From Bin87 sp965220055 (GTDB taxonomy: Bacteria > Chloroflexota > Dehalococcoidia > Lucifugimonadales > UBA3495), in contig CBDCPE010000004.1 of the NCBI GenBank assembly GCA_965220055.1, positions 2,418,001 through 2,482,000 on the forward strand: 64,000 nt of DNA, in the 5' to 3' direction. The notes under the pieces were generated by a model. That model searched no databases. It saw only the letters and a list, made by a program, of their open reading frames with translations, and was not told the DNA's origin. Position 1 is the stretch's first letter; every line of letters starts with the position of its first letter. The position numbers were made by a program, and so were the translations under genes. Positions 51,093 to 60,204 of the stretch are shown here, in pieces.

Positions 51093-51785
51093 TTGGGGCC
51101 GATAGGGACGAAGAGGCTGATCGCGGTTGGGATATCCGGCGCGGTGGCTGTGTTGTTGTTGTCCTTGGCGGCATGGATGATGTTCGGCGTTGGCGCCGAT
51201 GCGCCTGAGCCTGAAGGGATACAGATAATTGCACCGGTAGATAGCTCTGAGTCTGCCACTATTGGATCTCCCGCAATCACAACTTCGACGCCGGCTCCGC
51301 TGGAGGCGACCTCTCCGGCGCAGATCGCCGTTTACATCACGGGCGAAGTGCTCAACCCGGGTGTGTACACCGTCGCGGACGGTGAGCGGTTGGACGCAGT
51401 GTTGCAACTGGCCGGCGGTCCCACCGAGAACGCCGATCTGAGCCGGATCAACCTGGCGGCTTACGCGACCGACGCTGCCCATTACAACATCCCCAAAGCT
51501 GGCGAGCCTGTCGGACCTGCTGAACCATCAAGCGACACGTCGACAGCGAACTCCGCCGAAACCGCCGCGTCTGAAGGTTGTCACGTGCCGCTGAACATCA
51601 ACACGGCGAATGCTGAGTGCCTTGAGACCCTCCCTGGCATCGGCAGCGTGCGGGCAGAGTCGATCGTTGCACACCGTGAGCAGGCCGGGCCATTCGCCAG
51701 TCCCGAGGCGATTACCGACGTGTCCGGTATCGGGGATGGCATATACCAGCGTATCGCTGAAATGATCACGGTTGCCACTCGCTGA
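51093..51785 (+). CDS. comEA: ComEA-like DNA-binding competence protein
   Basis: A ~230-residue membrane-anchored protein: one N-terminal helix (RLIAVGISGAVAVLLLSLAAW), a Thr/Pro-rich spacer, an SLBB-like domain (IAVYITGEVLNPGVYTVADG) and a C-terminal double helix-hairpin-helix (INTANAECLETLPGIGSVRAESIVAHRE, split as INTANAE and LPGIGSVRAE). It binds incoming DNA for uptake. TTG 51093 is chosen because GGGAGG lies 9 bases upstream; GTG 51027 and 51066 are alternatives. It is followed by comEC. Confidence 0.85.
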   Translation: MGPIGTKRLIAVGISGAVAVLLLSLAAWMMFGVGADAPEPEGIQIIAPVDSSESATIGSPAITTSTPAPLEATSPAQIAVYITGEVLNPGVYTVADGERLDAVLQLAGGPTENADLSRINLAAYATDAAHYNIPKAGEPVGPAEPSSDTSTANSAETAASEGCHVPLNINTANAECLETLPGIGSVRAESIVAHREQAGPFASPEAITDVSGIGDGIYQRIAEMITVATR

Positions 51786-51874
51786 AACCGGTCGCATCGC
51801 GGTGTTCCGGCCGCGTGGCGGCTCTACCGGGCTGCGTAGAAAATAACGGGAGCGGACGAGGATACCGGCTCACG

Positions 51875-54340
51875 ATGCGCCTGTTTCCTGAAATCACGGT
51901 TGTAGCAGCGATCACCGGTGCGGGTCTCGTGCTCTGGTTTGGTGCGCCCTTGGGCTCGCCACGGCCGTTGTTGATGATAGGACTGGCCGCTGTGGCTCTG
52001 GCGGTCGGGCTGAGGGTGATAGGAATACCGGCTGCTCCGATGGTGTTGGTCGCCGCTCTGGTATTGGGAGCGTGGCGCGGCGAGTTGGTCGCCGACGCAT
52101 CGGTGTCCATAGTGCCTACGGGCCCGACCGTGGTGACGGTAATCGTATTGGACGCCCCTGTCGTGTCGGGCAGCAGGGTGCGCTTTCGCGGTGAGGTAGT
52201 TTCCGACGAAGCCGAAGAATATGGCAGCGTTCCCACCGGAACCAACCTGCTGGTGTACGCATTGCCTCCGTCTGATCTGGCGGCGAGGCGTGCCCCGCCC
52301 TATTTGCGTTACGGCGACACTCTCCGTCTTTCCGGGAAGTTGGAGCGGCCGAATCCTATCGGAGATTTCGATTACGCGGCGTGGCTGGAAGCCCAGGGGA
52401 TCGCGGGCGTGATTTGGGCACGGGATGCCGAAACGGTTGCCACGGGCGGCGGCCACTGGGCGATGGCGACGCTGCACCGGTTTCGCGGGAGCTTGGCGTC
52501 GGCATTGCAGCGCGCCATTCGAGCTCCGGAGTCAGGTTTGGCGCAGGCTCTGCTCCTGGGGATCCGTTCGGAGCTGCCGTCCTCGGTAAAAGATTCGTTT
52601 CGCAAGGCTGGCATGTCCCACCTCCTGGCTATATCCGGTTTGCATGTAGGGATAGTGCTGGCGTTAGCGTTGGGGATTGGCGCCGCGGCACTGGGTAGTG
52701 GAAACCCGCTGGTCATCTTGTGCGCCATGGTGACGGTATGGGTCTACGCGGTCGTATCCGGCCTAGATCCACCGGTGGTACGAGCGGCGATCATGGGCAG
52801 TCTGGCCCTGGTGCAGGGGCTGACCGGCCGCGGGATGCGCGGCCTGACCGCGTTGGTGCTGGCGGCCGGCGTGATGGTATGCGTGGACCCTGCGCTGCTG
52901 GGAAGTCTTTCGTTTCAGCTCAGTTTCACGGCGATGGCAGGGGTCATTATCGGTCTGCCTTTGATTGCGCTGATCACCGGCGCCATTGCAGCACTTGCCG
53001 GCGGGACGAGTGCCTGGGCGTCGAGATGGGTACAGTACGTCCTGACGTTGCTCGTCGCCTCCGTGGTCATATCCACTACCACCACGCTAGCGACGGTCCC
53101 GCTCGTCGCGATGCATTTTGGCGAGATCCCGCTGATGAGTGTTCCGGCGACGATTTTGGCTATGCCCGCGATGCCAGTCGCGTTGGTGGGCGCCGCGGCG
53201 ATCGCTACAACAGGAGTTGCATCCCCATGGTTGGCTGAGGCGTTGGGCGTATTGGCTTGGGTTCCAGTGAACTGGATCATCCGGGTGGCGGACGCGATGC
53301 CGCCGGCGATGGTCCCGGCCGCCTGGTTGACCCCATTGGTCGTAGTGGCGTGGTACGCGGGCTTGGCTGCATTGGTATTGCTGATGTCATCGCGGCGGAT
53401 GCGCCGGATCGCCTCTGGGTGGAGACGAGGACCGAGGTGGCGTCCGAGCGGTGTCGCCGGCTTGCTGGTCGGAGTGGCTCCGGTTATCGTGTTGGGCGCC
53501 ATCCTTCTGTTCGGGCAGCTGTCGGCGACGCGGGCGGACGGCTTGCTTCATGTGCACGTGCTGGACGTCGGACAGGGTGATGCGATTTTGGTAGTGACAC
53601 CGGAGGGTCGGCAAGTGCTGGTGGACGGCGGACCCGAACCCCGGACCACGTTGGCCGCGTTAGGTCAGCACCTACTAGCCGGCGACCGGAGCCTGGACGC
53701 GGTGGTGGTTACGCACCTGGACAGTGACCACGCCGGCGGTTTGATCGGTGTTCTGGATCGTTATGACACCAAAATAGTCATGCAGGGTTCGGCGTCCCCG
53801 GGATCCGCGTTGTTCCACCAGTGGCAATCGGTCCTCGACCAGCGCGAGCACCCGACGGTCCAGATTCGAGCCGGGCATCGCATCCAATTGGACTCTGGTG
53901 TCGTGTTGGAAGTCCTGCATCCACCGCCAGGCAAACTGCCGCCACACATAGATCGCAACGCGAACAACCTCAGCGTCGTTATGCGCATGACCTTTGGCGA
54001 GGTTTCTTTCCTGCTGACGGGCGATGTCGAACAGGATGCCGAGAGGTACCTGGTCGATTTCGCGGGCGAGCGATTACGGTCCGACGTGCTCAAGGTGGCC
54101 CATCATGGAAGCCGCTCGTCCACGTCGGCATCGTTCCTGCGGGCGGTGGGTGCGGAATCCGCCGTCATTTCCTCCGGAAGCGAGAACCGTTACGGACACC
54201 CGCATGCGGAAGTGGTGGCGAGGCTGGTAGCAATGATCAGCAACGAGAATGTGTTCATCACCGCTCGCGATGGCACGGTTGAATATGTCACCGACGGCGC
54301 AGGGTTGTGGGTCAGCACACACCCCGACGCCGCACAATGA
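51875..54340 (+). CDS. comEC: ComEC/Rec2 competence DNA channel
   Basis: An ~821-residue membrane protein that carries single-stranded DNA across the cytoplasmic membrane. Order: N-terminal soluble OB-like part, then the competence domain (FRKAGMSHLLAISGLHVGIVLA) with about ten helices, then a metallo-beta-lactamase domain (VLDVGQGDAILVVTPEG, VVTHLDSDHAGG, VAHHGSRSSTSASFL). The HxDxDH metal motif is intact. ATG 51875 is preferred to GTG 51815. It sits 89 bases after comEA, as in many competence operons. Confidence 0.93.
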   Translation: MRLFPEITVVAAITGAGLVLWFGAPLGSPRPLLMIGLAAVALAVGLRVIGIPAAPMVLVAALVLGAWRGELVADASVSIVPTGPTVVTVIVLDAPVVSGSRVRFRGEVVSDEAEEYGSVPTGTNLLVYALPPSDLAARRAPPYLRYGDTLRLSGKLERPNPIGDFDYAAWLEAQGIAGVIWARDAETVATGGGHWAMATLHRFRGSLASALQRAIRAPESGLAQALLLGIRSELPSSVKDSFRKAGMSHLLAISGLHVGIVLALALGIGAAALGSGNPLVILCAMVTVWVYAVVSGLDPPVVRAAIMGSLALVQGLTGRGMRGLTALVLAAGVMVCVDPALLGSLSFQLSFTAMAGVIIGLPLIALITGAIAALAGGTSAWASRWVQYVLTLLVASVVISTTTTLATVPLVAMHFGEIPLMSVPATILAMPAMPVALVGAAAIATTGVASPWLAEALGVLAWVPVNWIIRVADAMPPAMVPAAWLTPLVVVAWYAGLAALVLLMSSRRMRRIASGWRRGPRWRPSGVAGLLVGVAPVIVLGAILLFGQLSATRADGLLHVHVLDVGQGDAILVVTPEGRQVLVDGGPEPRTTLAALGQHLLAGDRSLDAVVVTHLDSDHAGGLIGVLDRYDTKIVMQGSASPGSALFHQWQSVLDQREHPTVQIRAGHRIQLDSGVVLEVLHPPPGKLPPHIDRNANNLSVVMRMTFGEVSFLLTGDVEQDAERYLVDFAGERLRSDVLKVAHHGSRSSTSASFLRAVGAESAVISSGSENRYGHPHAEVVARLVAMISNENVFITARDGTVEYVTDGAGLWVSTHPDAAQ

Positions 54341-54361
54341 CAAGGGACCGTCACGTTAGTG

Positions 54362-54390
54362 TTATCTCGATTCGGGCGCGATGCTATAAT
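54362..54390 (+). promoter_or_regulatory. Promoter for cmk
   Basis: TTATCT (54362-54367) and TATAAT (54385-54390) are 17 bases apart and the -10 is extended by TGC. The cmk ATG at 54398 is only 7 bases after the -10, so the transcript should start at or next to the ATG. Confidence 0.65.
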
Positions 54391-54397
54391 TTGGCCC

Positions 54398-55126
54398 ATG
54401 AACTCGGTTAGTGTGTCATCCCCATGCGCCGCCCCGGTGGTGGCTATTGATGGGCCGGTGGCTTCCGGGAAAAGCTCGGTCGGAAAAGCTGCGGCGCGTA
54501 TGGTGGGATTGCGATTCCTGGACACAGGGATAATGTATCGCGCCGTGACGTGGCTGGCACTCCATCGCGGGATCGCTGCCGCCGACGCCAATGCGGTCGC
54601 CGAATTGGCTGTGGGTTGCCGGATGGAATTGGCGCAGCATGACAACAACGATACTGCCATCATGGTTGATGGCAAGCCACTTGGGATCGAATTGGTGGCG
54701 GCGGACGTGGACAGGAACGTGTCGTCAGTTTCGGCGGTGCCCGCCGTCCGCGTCGAGTTGGTCAGGCAGCAAAGAGACATTGCCAGTTCTGGCGGCATGG
54801 TTATGGTCGGTCGGGATATTGGGTCGGTCGTGTTGCCCAGCGCCGACGTGAAACTCTACATCGATGCTGCGCCCGAAGAGCGGGCTCGACGGCGTCACGA
54901 GCAAATCCTTTTGGTAGATCCAGGGGTTCAATACGATCGGGTATTGGCCGACACGTTGCAGCGGGACCGCATGGATATGGAGCGGGCGGACTCGCCTCTG
55001 GTTGCCGCCGTCGATGCGGTGACGATCCGGACCGATGGCATGGACTTTGAACAGACGGTGTCGGCTGTGGTGTCGGCCATTCAGTCCGTCGCCTGCAACG
55101 ATCACGACATTGGACGGCACGGGTAA
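54398..55126 (+). CDS. cmk: Cytidylate kinase
   Basis: A 242-residue P-loop kinase that phosphorylates CMP and dCMP. The P-loop GPVASGKSS is at 19-27, followed by FLDTGIMYRAVTW, the NMP-binding VVMVGRDIGSVVLP-type block (MVMVGRDIGSVVLPSAD) and YIDAAPEERARRRHEQ. The start is set by the promoter immediately upstream; an in-frame ATG at 54359 lies before the -10 and would be lost. It ends 5 bases before plsC. Confidence 0.93.
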   Translation: MNSVSVSSPCAAPVVAIDGPVASGKSSVGKAAARMVGLRFLDTGIMYRAVTWLALHRGIAAADANAVAELAVGCRMELAQHDNNDTAIMVDGKPLGIELVAADVDRNVSSVSAVPAVRVELVRQQRDIASSGGMVMVGRDIGSVVLPSADVKLYIDAAPEERARRRHEQILLVDPGVQYDRVLADTLQRDRMDMERADSPLVAAVDAVTIRTDGMDFEQTVSAVVSAIQSVACNDHDIGRHG

Positions 55127-55131
55127 TCTCA

Positions 55132-55803
55132 ATGGCTTGGCTTTATCAACCCAGCAAATGTTTCGGGAAAATCATGTGGGGCCTCACCGGCCGGTTGACC
55201 GTCACCGGCCAGGAAGCCATGTCTCCCTACGGGCCGCTATTGGTTGCCTGTAACCACCTTTCGATGAACGACGCGGGGACGCTGGTCGTGGCGCTGCCTC
55301 GTCAGATCATCTTCCTCGCCAAAAAGGAGCTGTGGGAAAAGCCCATCGGCCGGTTTTACTGCAATGCGGTGGGGGCGGTGCCGTTGGACAGACAACGGGG
55401 TGGCGGTGCAGCCCTGCGCTATGCGTTGGGCGCGCTTCAGGAGGACAAAGCGATCCTCATGTTCCCCGAGGGAGGTATCAGCCCCACGGGTCAACTGCAA
55501 CGGGGGAAAACCGGCCTGGCCTGGCTGGCGTTGAAGACCCAGGCTCCGATTTTACCGGTTGGCATCGTGGGCTCGGAAAAATTCGCGTCCTGGCACATGC
55601 CAGTGCCGTTGGCCAGCTGGCAGGTGAACATTGGAACTCCGTTCACGCCACCTCAGATTGAAGGGCCGATCAGCGACGTGGTGCTGAACTCGGTTACCGA
55701 TATGGTGATGGAGCGGATAGCCGCGCTTGTGCCGGAATCGTATCGTGGCGTTTATGCCGACAGGCTCCGACCTCGCGCCAGTGAGCCTACGTGGGACGGC
55801 TAG
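55132..55803 (+). CDS. plsC: 1-acyl-sn-glycerol-3-phosphate acyltransferase
   Basis: A 223-residue membrane-associated acyltransferase making phosphatidic acid. The catalytic NHxxxxD motif is N41-H42-LSMN-D47 and the FPEG block is at 111-114. LAKKELWEKPIGRFY and LPVGIVGSEKF are typical. It follows cmk by 5 bases, a common cmk-plsC pairing. Confidence 0.93.
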   Translation: MAWLYQPSKCFGKIMWGLTGRLTVTGQEAMSPYGPLLVACNHLSMNDAGTLVVALPRQIIFLAKKELWEKPIGRFYCNAVGAVPLDRQRGGGAALRYALGALQEDKAILMFPEGGISPTGQLQRGKTGLAWLALKTQAPILPVGIVGSEKFASWHMPVPLASWQVNIGTPFTPPQIEGPISDVVLNSVTDMVMERIAALVPESYRGVYADRLRPRASEPTWDG

Positions 55804-55825
55804 TGGGCCGTTTCGCAACCTGCAA

Positions 55826-56737
55826 TTAGCGGCGCTGGACCGCCGCGGCGTCATGATCCGGCGGGTGGTCGTAGTCGATCGATTCTTCGTCGAGGATTCT
55901 TTCTAACTCTGCGGCGCGAATGTTGATGGTATCCATGATAGCGGGTGGTATACCGGCGTGCTCGTTGACGTAATTGGTCAGGAGCTCCAGTTCGTCAAAT
56001 CCCTGGAAACAGTCGACTACGCCACGCAATGAAGACGAAAAATACTGTGTGTCGTGGCCGACGCCGCGACCCACAGAGAAGTGGTAAACATACTTGAGGT
56101 TGTCTTTCAGGAACTTCACCACCGGGAAGAAATCGCTGTCGCCGGACACCAGAACAGCCGCATCATAACTGTCCATCTTTGAAATCATGTCCACCGCGAT
56201 GCCGATGTCGACCCCTTTTTCGCCCACCTGGGTGCCCTGGAAGTTTATGTTGCCGTCGTAATCGTATTCGAGTCGATATGGTCGGAACGGCTGCACAACA
56301 TATTGTCCAACGTACCGGAATTCCAGGAAGTTGGTGTTTTGCTGGATCTCTTCGAACACCGACTTGCGCAGTTGGTGGAACCGTCGGAATTCGTGCTCGT
56401 ACCAGTCCTGCGCTTTCTGAATGACCAGGTCAGTGGTCAGCTCCGGCATCCGCATGCCGTAGTCGTCGACAATGCGCTGGGCCCGCCACAGGTTTGGAGA
56501 CCACGGCGTGATGTTTTCCGCGTAGTACCAGTAAACCCGAGCCAACTGGTGCTGCCAGCCGGTCACATAATCGAATTTTGCCAGTGCGTCCTGGAAGAAT
56601 TCCTGCCACCGGAAGTGCTTCTCGTCGAGGCGGTATTCCGGATTGTTGGGATGCGGTGGGTCAGAGCGAAAATGGAAATCTCTGAGGTTGTGCCGGAAAT
56701 TCTGACCATCCACGAAGATAACTGTTTTTAGAGCCAT
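55826..56737 (-). CDS. NYN/LabA-like PIN-fold protein
   Basis: A 303-residue protein with an N-terminal NYN nuclease-like domain: TVIFVDGQNFRHNL (acidic D10), and AVLVSGDSDFFPVVKFLK with the paired Asp near 165-170. These acidic residues match the metal site of PIN-like RNases, LabA/DUF88 type. A C-terminal helical part (about 220-303) is unassigned. AAGGAG 7 bases upstream of ATG 56737 sets the start. It may act on RNA; partners are not evident. Confidence 0.82.
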   Translation of the reverse strand: MALKTVIFVDGQNFRHNLRDFHFRSDPPHPNNPEYRLDEKHFRWQEFFQDALAKFDYVTGWQHQLARVYWYYAENITPWSPNLWRAQRIVDDYGMRMPELTTDLVIQKAQDWYEHEFRRFHQLRKSVFEEIQQNTNFLEFRYVGQYVVQPFRPYRLEYDYDGNINFQGTQVGEKGVDIGIAVDMISKMDSYDAAVLVSGDSDFFPVVKFLKDNLKYVYHFSVGRGVGHDTQYFSSSLRGVVDCFQGFDELELLTNYVNEHAGIPPAIMDTINIRAAELERILDEESIDYDHPPDHDAAAVQRR

Positions 56738-56876
56738 TTCAGTACTCCTTGTCATTACAAGGCTAAATCAAAATGCTAGGTGTCAAGGTCGGAGGCCGGG
56801 GTAATATATGAGACGTTAACGATGGGCGGCTTCAGAGCCAACCTCGCCAGCATCTAAATTCGGTGCGCCGGCCCGT

Positions 56877-57779
56877 TCAGTCGGCCGGCGCGGTGATGTC
56901 GATCTCGTATCGGTCCAGCAGTTCGTCCAACTGTTCCGCCGTCCGGTCGTCGGGCGGAACGAGTGGCAAACGAGGGTCGCCGACGTGAAAGCCAACTCTA
57001 TTCAGCCCGTATTTGACCGGGATCGGATTCGAGACGATGAACAAACCTTTGAACATGTCCAGCAAGCGCAGGTGCTCGGCTCCGGCAGCTTCCACGTCGC
57101 CTTCCAGAACCAATCCCATCATCTGTTTGATTTGGGTGCCCACCAGGTGAGCGGCGACGCTAACCACGCCGTACCCGCCCATGGACATGATCGGGAACGT
57201 CTCATCGTCGTTGCCGGACCATACGCGGAAATCGTCGGCAGTATCCCGGATGACTTTCGCGATTTGGACCGGGTCGCTGCTGGCTTCCTTGATGCCGATT
57301 ATGTTTTCGATTTGGGAAAGCCGGACCGTGGTGTCGTTGGTCATGTTCAGACTGGTGCGGCTGGGCACGTTGTACAGCATGCCGGGAAGCCCGGTACATT
57401 CCGCTAGGGCGCGGAAGTGCTGAAACAGGCCTTCCTGAGGAGGCTTATTGTACGCGGGAACGGTCAATAGCAGAGCGTCAGCGCCAACCTGTTCCGCTTC
57501 GCGGCTGAGCTCGATAGAAGCGGTGGTGTTGTTGTCGCTGGTACCGGCGATCACCGCGCCCCTGGAGCCGATCGCGTCTTTCACTTCACCGTAGAGGCGA
57601 GCCTTTTCTTCCATGGACAACGCCGGACCTTCACCCGTGGTGCCCGTAACCACCAGACCGTCCGAGCCGGAGTCAATCAGCGCCAGAGCAAGGCGCTTGG
57701 CCTGCTCGTAGTCAACGTGCCCGTCAGAGTCAAACGGCGTTACCATGGCGGTAATCAGCCGGCCAATTTCAGTCGGCAT
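56877..57779 (-). CDS. dapA: 4-hydroxy-tetrahydrodipicolinate synthase
   Basis: A 300-residue TIM-barrel aldolase condensing pyruvate and aspartate semialdehyde for lysine and peptidoglycan. The Schiff-base lysine is K164 in GIKEASSDP, the catalytic Tyr is Y136 in YNVPSRT and the Thr pair is in VTGTTGEGPAL. GGAGGAG about 9 bases upstream supports the ATG. It is downstream of dapB and asd on the same strand but has its own promoter. Confidence 0.95.
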   Translation of the reverse strand: MPTEIGRLITAMVTPFDSDGHVDYEQAKRLALALIDSGSDGLVVTGTTGEGPALSMEEKARLYGEVKDAIGSRGAVIAGTSDNNTTASIELSREAEQVGADALLLTVPAYNKPPQEGLFQHFRALAECTGLPGMLYNVPSRTSLNMTNDTTVRLSQIENIIGIKEASSDPVQIAKVIRDTADDFRVWSGNDDETFPIMSMGGYGVVSVAAHLVGTQIKQMMGLVLEGDVEAAGAEHLRLLDMFKGLFIVSNPIPVKYGLNRVGFHVGDPRLPLVPPDDRTAEQLDELLDRYEIDITAPAD

Positions 57780-57865
57780 AACTGGTCACTCCTCCGTTGC
57801 TATTGTTAAGCAGTTTGCTGTGGGCCCCATCATGTCTGACGGTAGGCGTCTTGGATATGCCGCAC

Positions 57866-57893
57866 ATTATACACACCTAGTGTGCTATGGCAA
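57866..57893 (-). promoter_or_regulatory. Promoter for dapA
   Basis: On the minus strand TTGCCA (57888-57893) and TATAAT (57866-57871) are 16 bases apart. Transcription should begin near 57859, about 80 bases before the ATG. Confidence 0.65.
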
Positions 57894-57902
57894 ATGTACT
57901 CT

Positions 57903-57918
57903 GTACATCTGGATGTAC
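57903..57918. promoter_or_regulatory. Inverted repeat just upstream of the dapA promoter
   Basis: GTACATC-TG-GATGTAC is a perfect 7-bp palindrome lying 9 bases upstream of the -35 box of dapA and directly after the asd stop. It could be an operator or a short 3' hairpin of asd. Confidence 0.35.
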
Positions 57919-57919
57919 G

Positions 57920-58954
57920 TTAGAGTTGTTTACCGTGAACTGCACCACGCGCCACGGCGTGTTCCGCAATCTGCAGTGCGTTAAGTGCCGCCCCCTTGAC
58001 CAGGTTGTCGGTGACCACCCACATGGCCAACCCGTTTGGATGCGAGGCGTCTTTGCGGATCCGTCCCACGAACACGTCATCCGATCCTGCTGCGTCAACC
58101 GGCATCGGGTAGACGGATGAACCCGGATCATCGAGGACCTGTACGCCGGGCATCACGCTTAGTATCTCCCGAGCTTCGCCGGGCGACACGGGCTTGTCGA
58201 ACTCCAGGTGTGTGGCAACGCAGTGGGACACAAACACCGGCACGCGAACGCAGGTTGCCGACACCGCGATCTCAGGTGCGTGCAGGATCTTGCGGCTCTC
58301 GTCAATCATCTTCTGTTCTTCCCGCGTGTATCCCGATTCGGTGAAGCTGTCGATTTGGGGAATTACGTTGAATGCGATCTGCTGCGGCTGCGCATCCGGC
58401 ACGGCGGGCCCGCCGTGCATGACGGTCCGTGTCTGGTCTCGCAACTCATTCATGGCCGCGCCGCCCGCGCCGGAGACGGACTGGTAGGTGTCGGCAACAA
58501 TGCGGCGGACGGGACTTGCCTGGCGCAGTGGGTGCACCACCATGACCAGCGGAGTGGTGGAGCAGTTGGGAATGGACACTATGCCGTCGTGCCAGTCCAG
58601 GTCTTCTCCGTTCACTTCCGGCACCACCAGCGGCACGGAGGGGTCCATGCGGAAAGCGCTCGAGTCGTCGATTACCAGGGCTCCCGCAAGTGCCGCCACC
58701 GGTCCGAATCTGCGCGAGTCTTCCGTGCGGGCGGAGATGAACACGATATCGACGTCGGCAAAGCTGTCGTCCGTGGATTCTTGCACGGTAAACGATTTGC
58801 CGTTGACCTCCAGCTTGCGGCCGGCCGAACGCTTGGACGCCAGGAGCTTCAGGTTATGGTGGTTCGGATATCGAGCCTCGATCAAGCGCAGGGTTTCCTG
58901 GCCCACTGCGCCCGTGGCTCCTACGATTGCGAGTTTCATGCCCTGAAGGTCCAT
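57920..58954 (-). CDS. asd: Aspartate-semialdehyde dehydrogenase
   Basis: A 344-residue NADP-dependent enzyme that reduces aspartyl phosphate. KLAIVGATGAVGQETL is the cofactor site, the catalytic Cys is C131 in SIPNCSTTPLV, and the later SVSGAGGAAMNELRDQT and AFNVIPQIDSF blocks are family-specific. AGGAG lies 4 bases before ATG 58954. It links aspartate metabolism to dapA/dapB next door; the kinase step is not in the window. Confidence 0.95.
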   Translation of the reverse strand: MDLQGMKLAIVGATGAVGQETLRLIEARYPNHHNLKLLASKRSAGRKLEVNGKSFTVQESTDDSFADVDIVFISARTEDSRRFGPVAALAGALVIDDSSAFRMDPSVPLVVPEVNGEDLDWHDGIVSIPNCSTTPLVMVVHPLRQASPVRRIVADTYQSVSGAGGAAMNELRDQTRTVMHGGPAVPDAQPQQIAFNVIPQIDSFTESGYTREEQKMIDESRKILHAPEIAVSATCVRVPVFVSHCVATHLEFDKPVSPGEAREILSVMPGVQVLDDPGSSVYPMPVDAAGSDDVFVGRIRKDASHPNGLAMWVVTDNLVKGAALNALQIAEHAVARGAVHGKQL

Positions 58955-59089
58955 GGTGCTCCTGTGGTGTTTGTAATGTGGAGTTGTGAGATGGCGCGAT
59001 GGAGCGGGCCAGCGCGACCTACCCTTATTCATAAAGTTACAACCAGCCTCTTGTCCCGTCCATAAGAACTTGGGCGGATGCCCGGAGGA

Positions 59090-59899
59090 CTAAAGGCCCA
59101 ATACGGCTTCCAGGCCCACAGTCAGCCCGGGCCTGTGTACGACCTCCCGCACGCAGCGCAATACTCCGGGCATATAGCAGTCTCTGCCCAGCGTGTCGTG
59201 GCGGATGCTGAGGGTCTGGCCGGCGGCGCCGAATATCACCTCGTGGTGAGCGCTGCGACCCGGCAACCGCAGGCTATGGATGCCCACGCCTCCTACGTCT
59301 CCTCCGCGAGTGTCAGGCAGGTGATGCACGGTGGTCTCGTTGCGCTGGAAGTCACTGCCACGCGAATCCCGAACGCCGCGGGCGATGGCCAGGGAAAATC
59401 CGGAAGGGGCATCAATTTTCATTTCGTGGTGGGCCTCCACCACGTCGACGTAATCGAAGAAAGCGGCCGCTTGCTCTGCCAGTTTCTTCAACACAACCGC
59501 GCCCAGGGCGAAGTTTGGGGCAACGATTACCCCGATGCCATGTTCGCGGCTCATGGTGTCCAGGATCTGTAGCTGGTCCGCGTTGAGCCCGCTGGCGCCG
59601 AGCACCATGTGAACGCCCCGGTTGGCCGCCAACGGCGCCGCTTCCATGCAAGCCTCCGCGTGCGTGAACTCGACCATCACCTGCGGCTGAGTCGTGTCCA
59701 ACAATGAGGCCAGGTCGGTGGACAACGGGACTTCGCCGGCGGGAGTCGCCAGCACGTCGCCTCTGGGGGTGTTGCAGGTTGCGCCGACCAGCGTGACATC
59801 GTCTGTTGCCGCTACGGCTCGCACGGTTTCCGCTCCCATTCTACCCGTGGCCCCGTGCACGACCACCGAGATCACGCCGTTGTTGGTTGAGGTCGTCAT
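59090..59899 (-). CDS. dapB: 4-hydroxy-tetrahydrodipicolinate reductase
   Basis: A 269-residue NAD(P)H enzyme acting after DapA. VVVHGATGRMGAETVRAV is the nucleotide fold, VEFTHAEAC the conserved strand and EAHHEMKIDAPSG the catalytic signature with the His pair and Lys. It is the first of the dapB-asd-dapA series on the minus strand. A 135-base spacer separates it from asd. Confidence 0.95.
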   Translation of the reverse strand: MTTSTNNGVISVVVHGATGRMGAETVRAVAATDDVTLVGATCNTPRGDVLATPAGEVPLSTDLASLLDTTQPQVMVEFTHAEACMEAAPLAANRGVHMVLGASGLNADQLQILDTMSREHGIGVIVAPNFALGAVVLKKLAEQAAAFFDYVDVVEAHHEMKIDAPSGFSLAIARGVRDSRGSDFQRNETTVHHLPDTRGGDVGGVGIHSLRLPGRSAHHEVIFGAAGQTLSIRHDTLGRDCYMPGVLRCVREVVHRPGLTVGLEAVLGL

Positions 59900-60204
59900 A
59901 GCTCCACCTCGCCGTCGATTGAGGAAATTTGGTCAGTGATCGCGCCGTATATCGACCGTTCGAGTTATGCGTACCTGGACCGTACCGGGAACTCTCCGCT
60001 TTCGATAAAGAGGCGATACGGTGCAAGTCTAATTGTATCCGACAAGTGCGGCCAAGTATTGGTATGAGGGTCAATTACCAAGTTGGCCATTGCCGGGAGT
60101 ACGCCGTAATGGTGTGTTACGGTTTGATTCATGAGGCAACGTGCATCGCTAATCTAACTGGCGCGAATCTTACGGTCCGCCTTTGACACCCATCTACGGC
60201 TATT
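59900..60204. other. Spacer upstream of dapB, nothing recognised
   Basis: About 305 bases, slightly less GC-rich than average. Possible minus-strand -10-like hexamers (TACAAT near 60034) occur, but without well-placed -35 boxes. No ORF, RNA or repeat is convincing. Confidence 0.5.
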
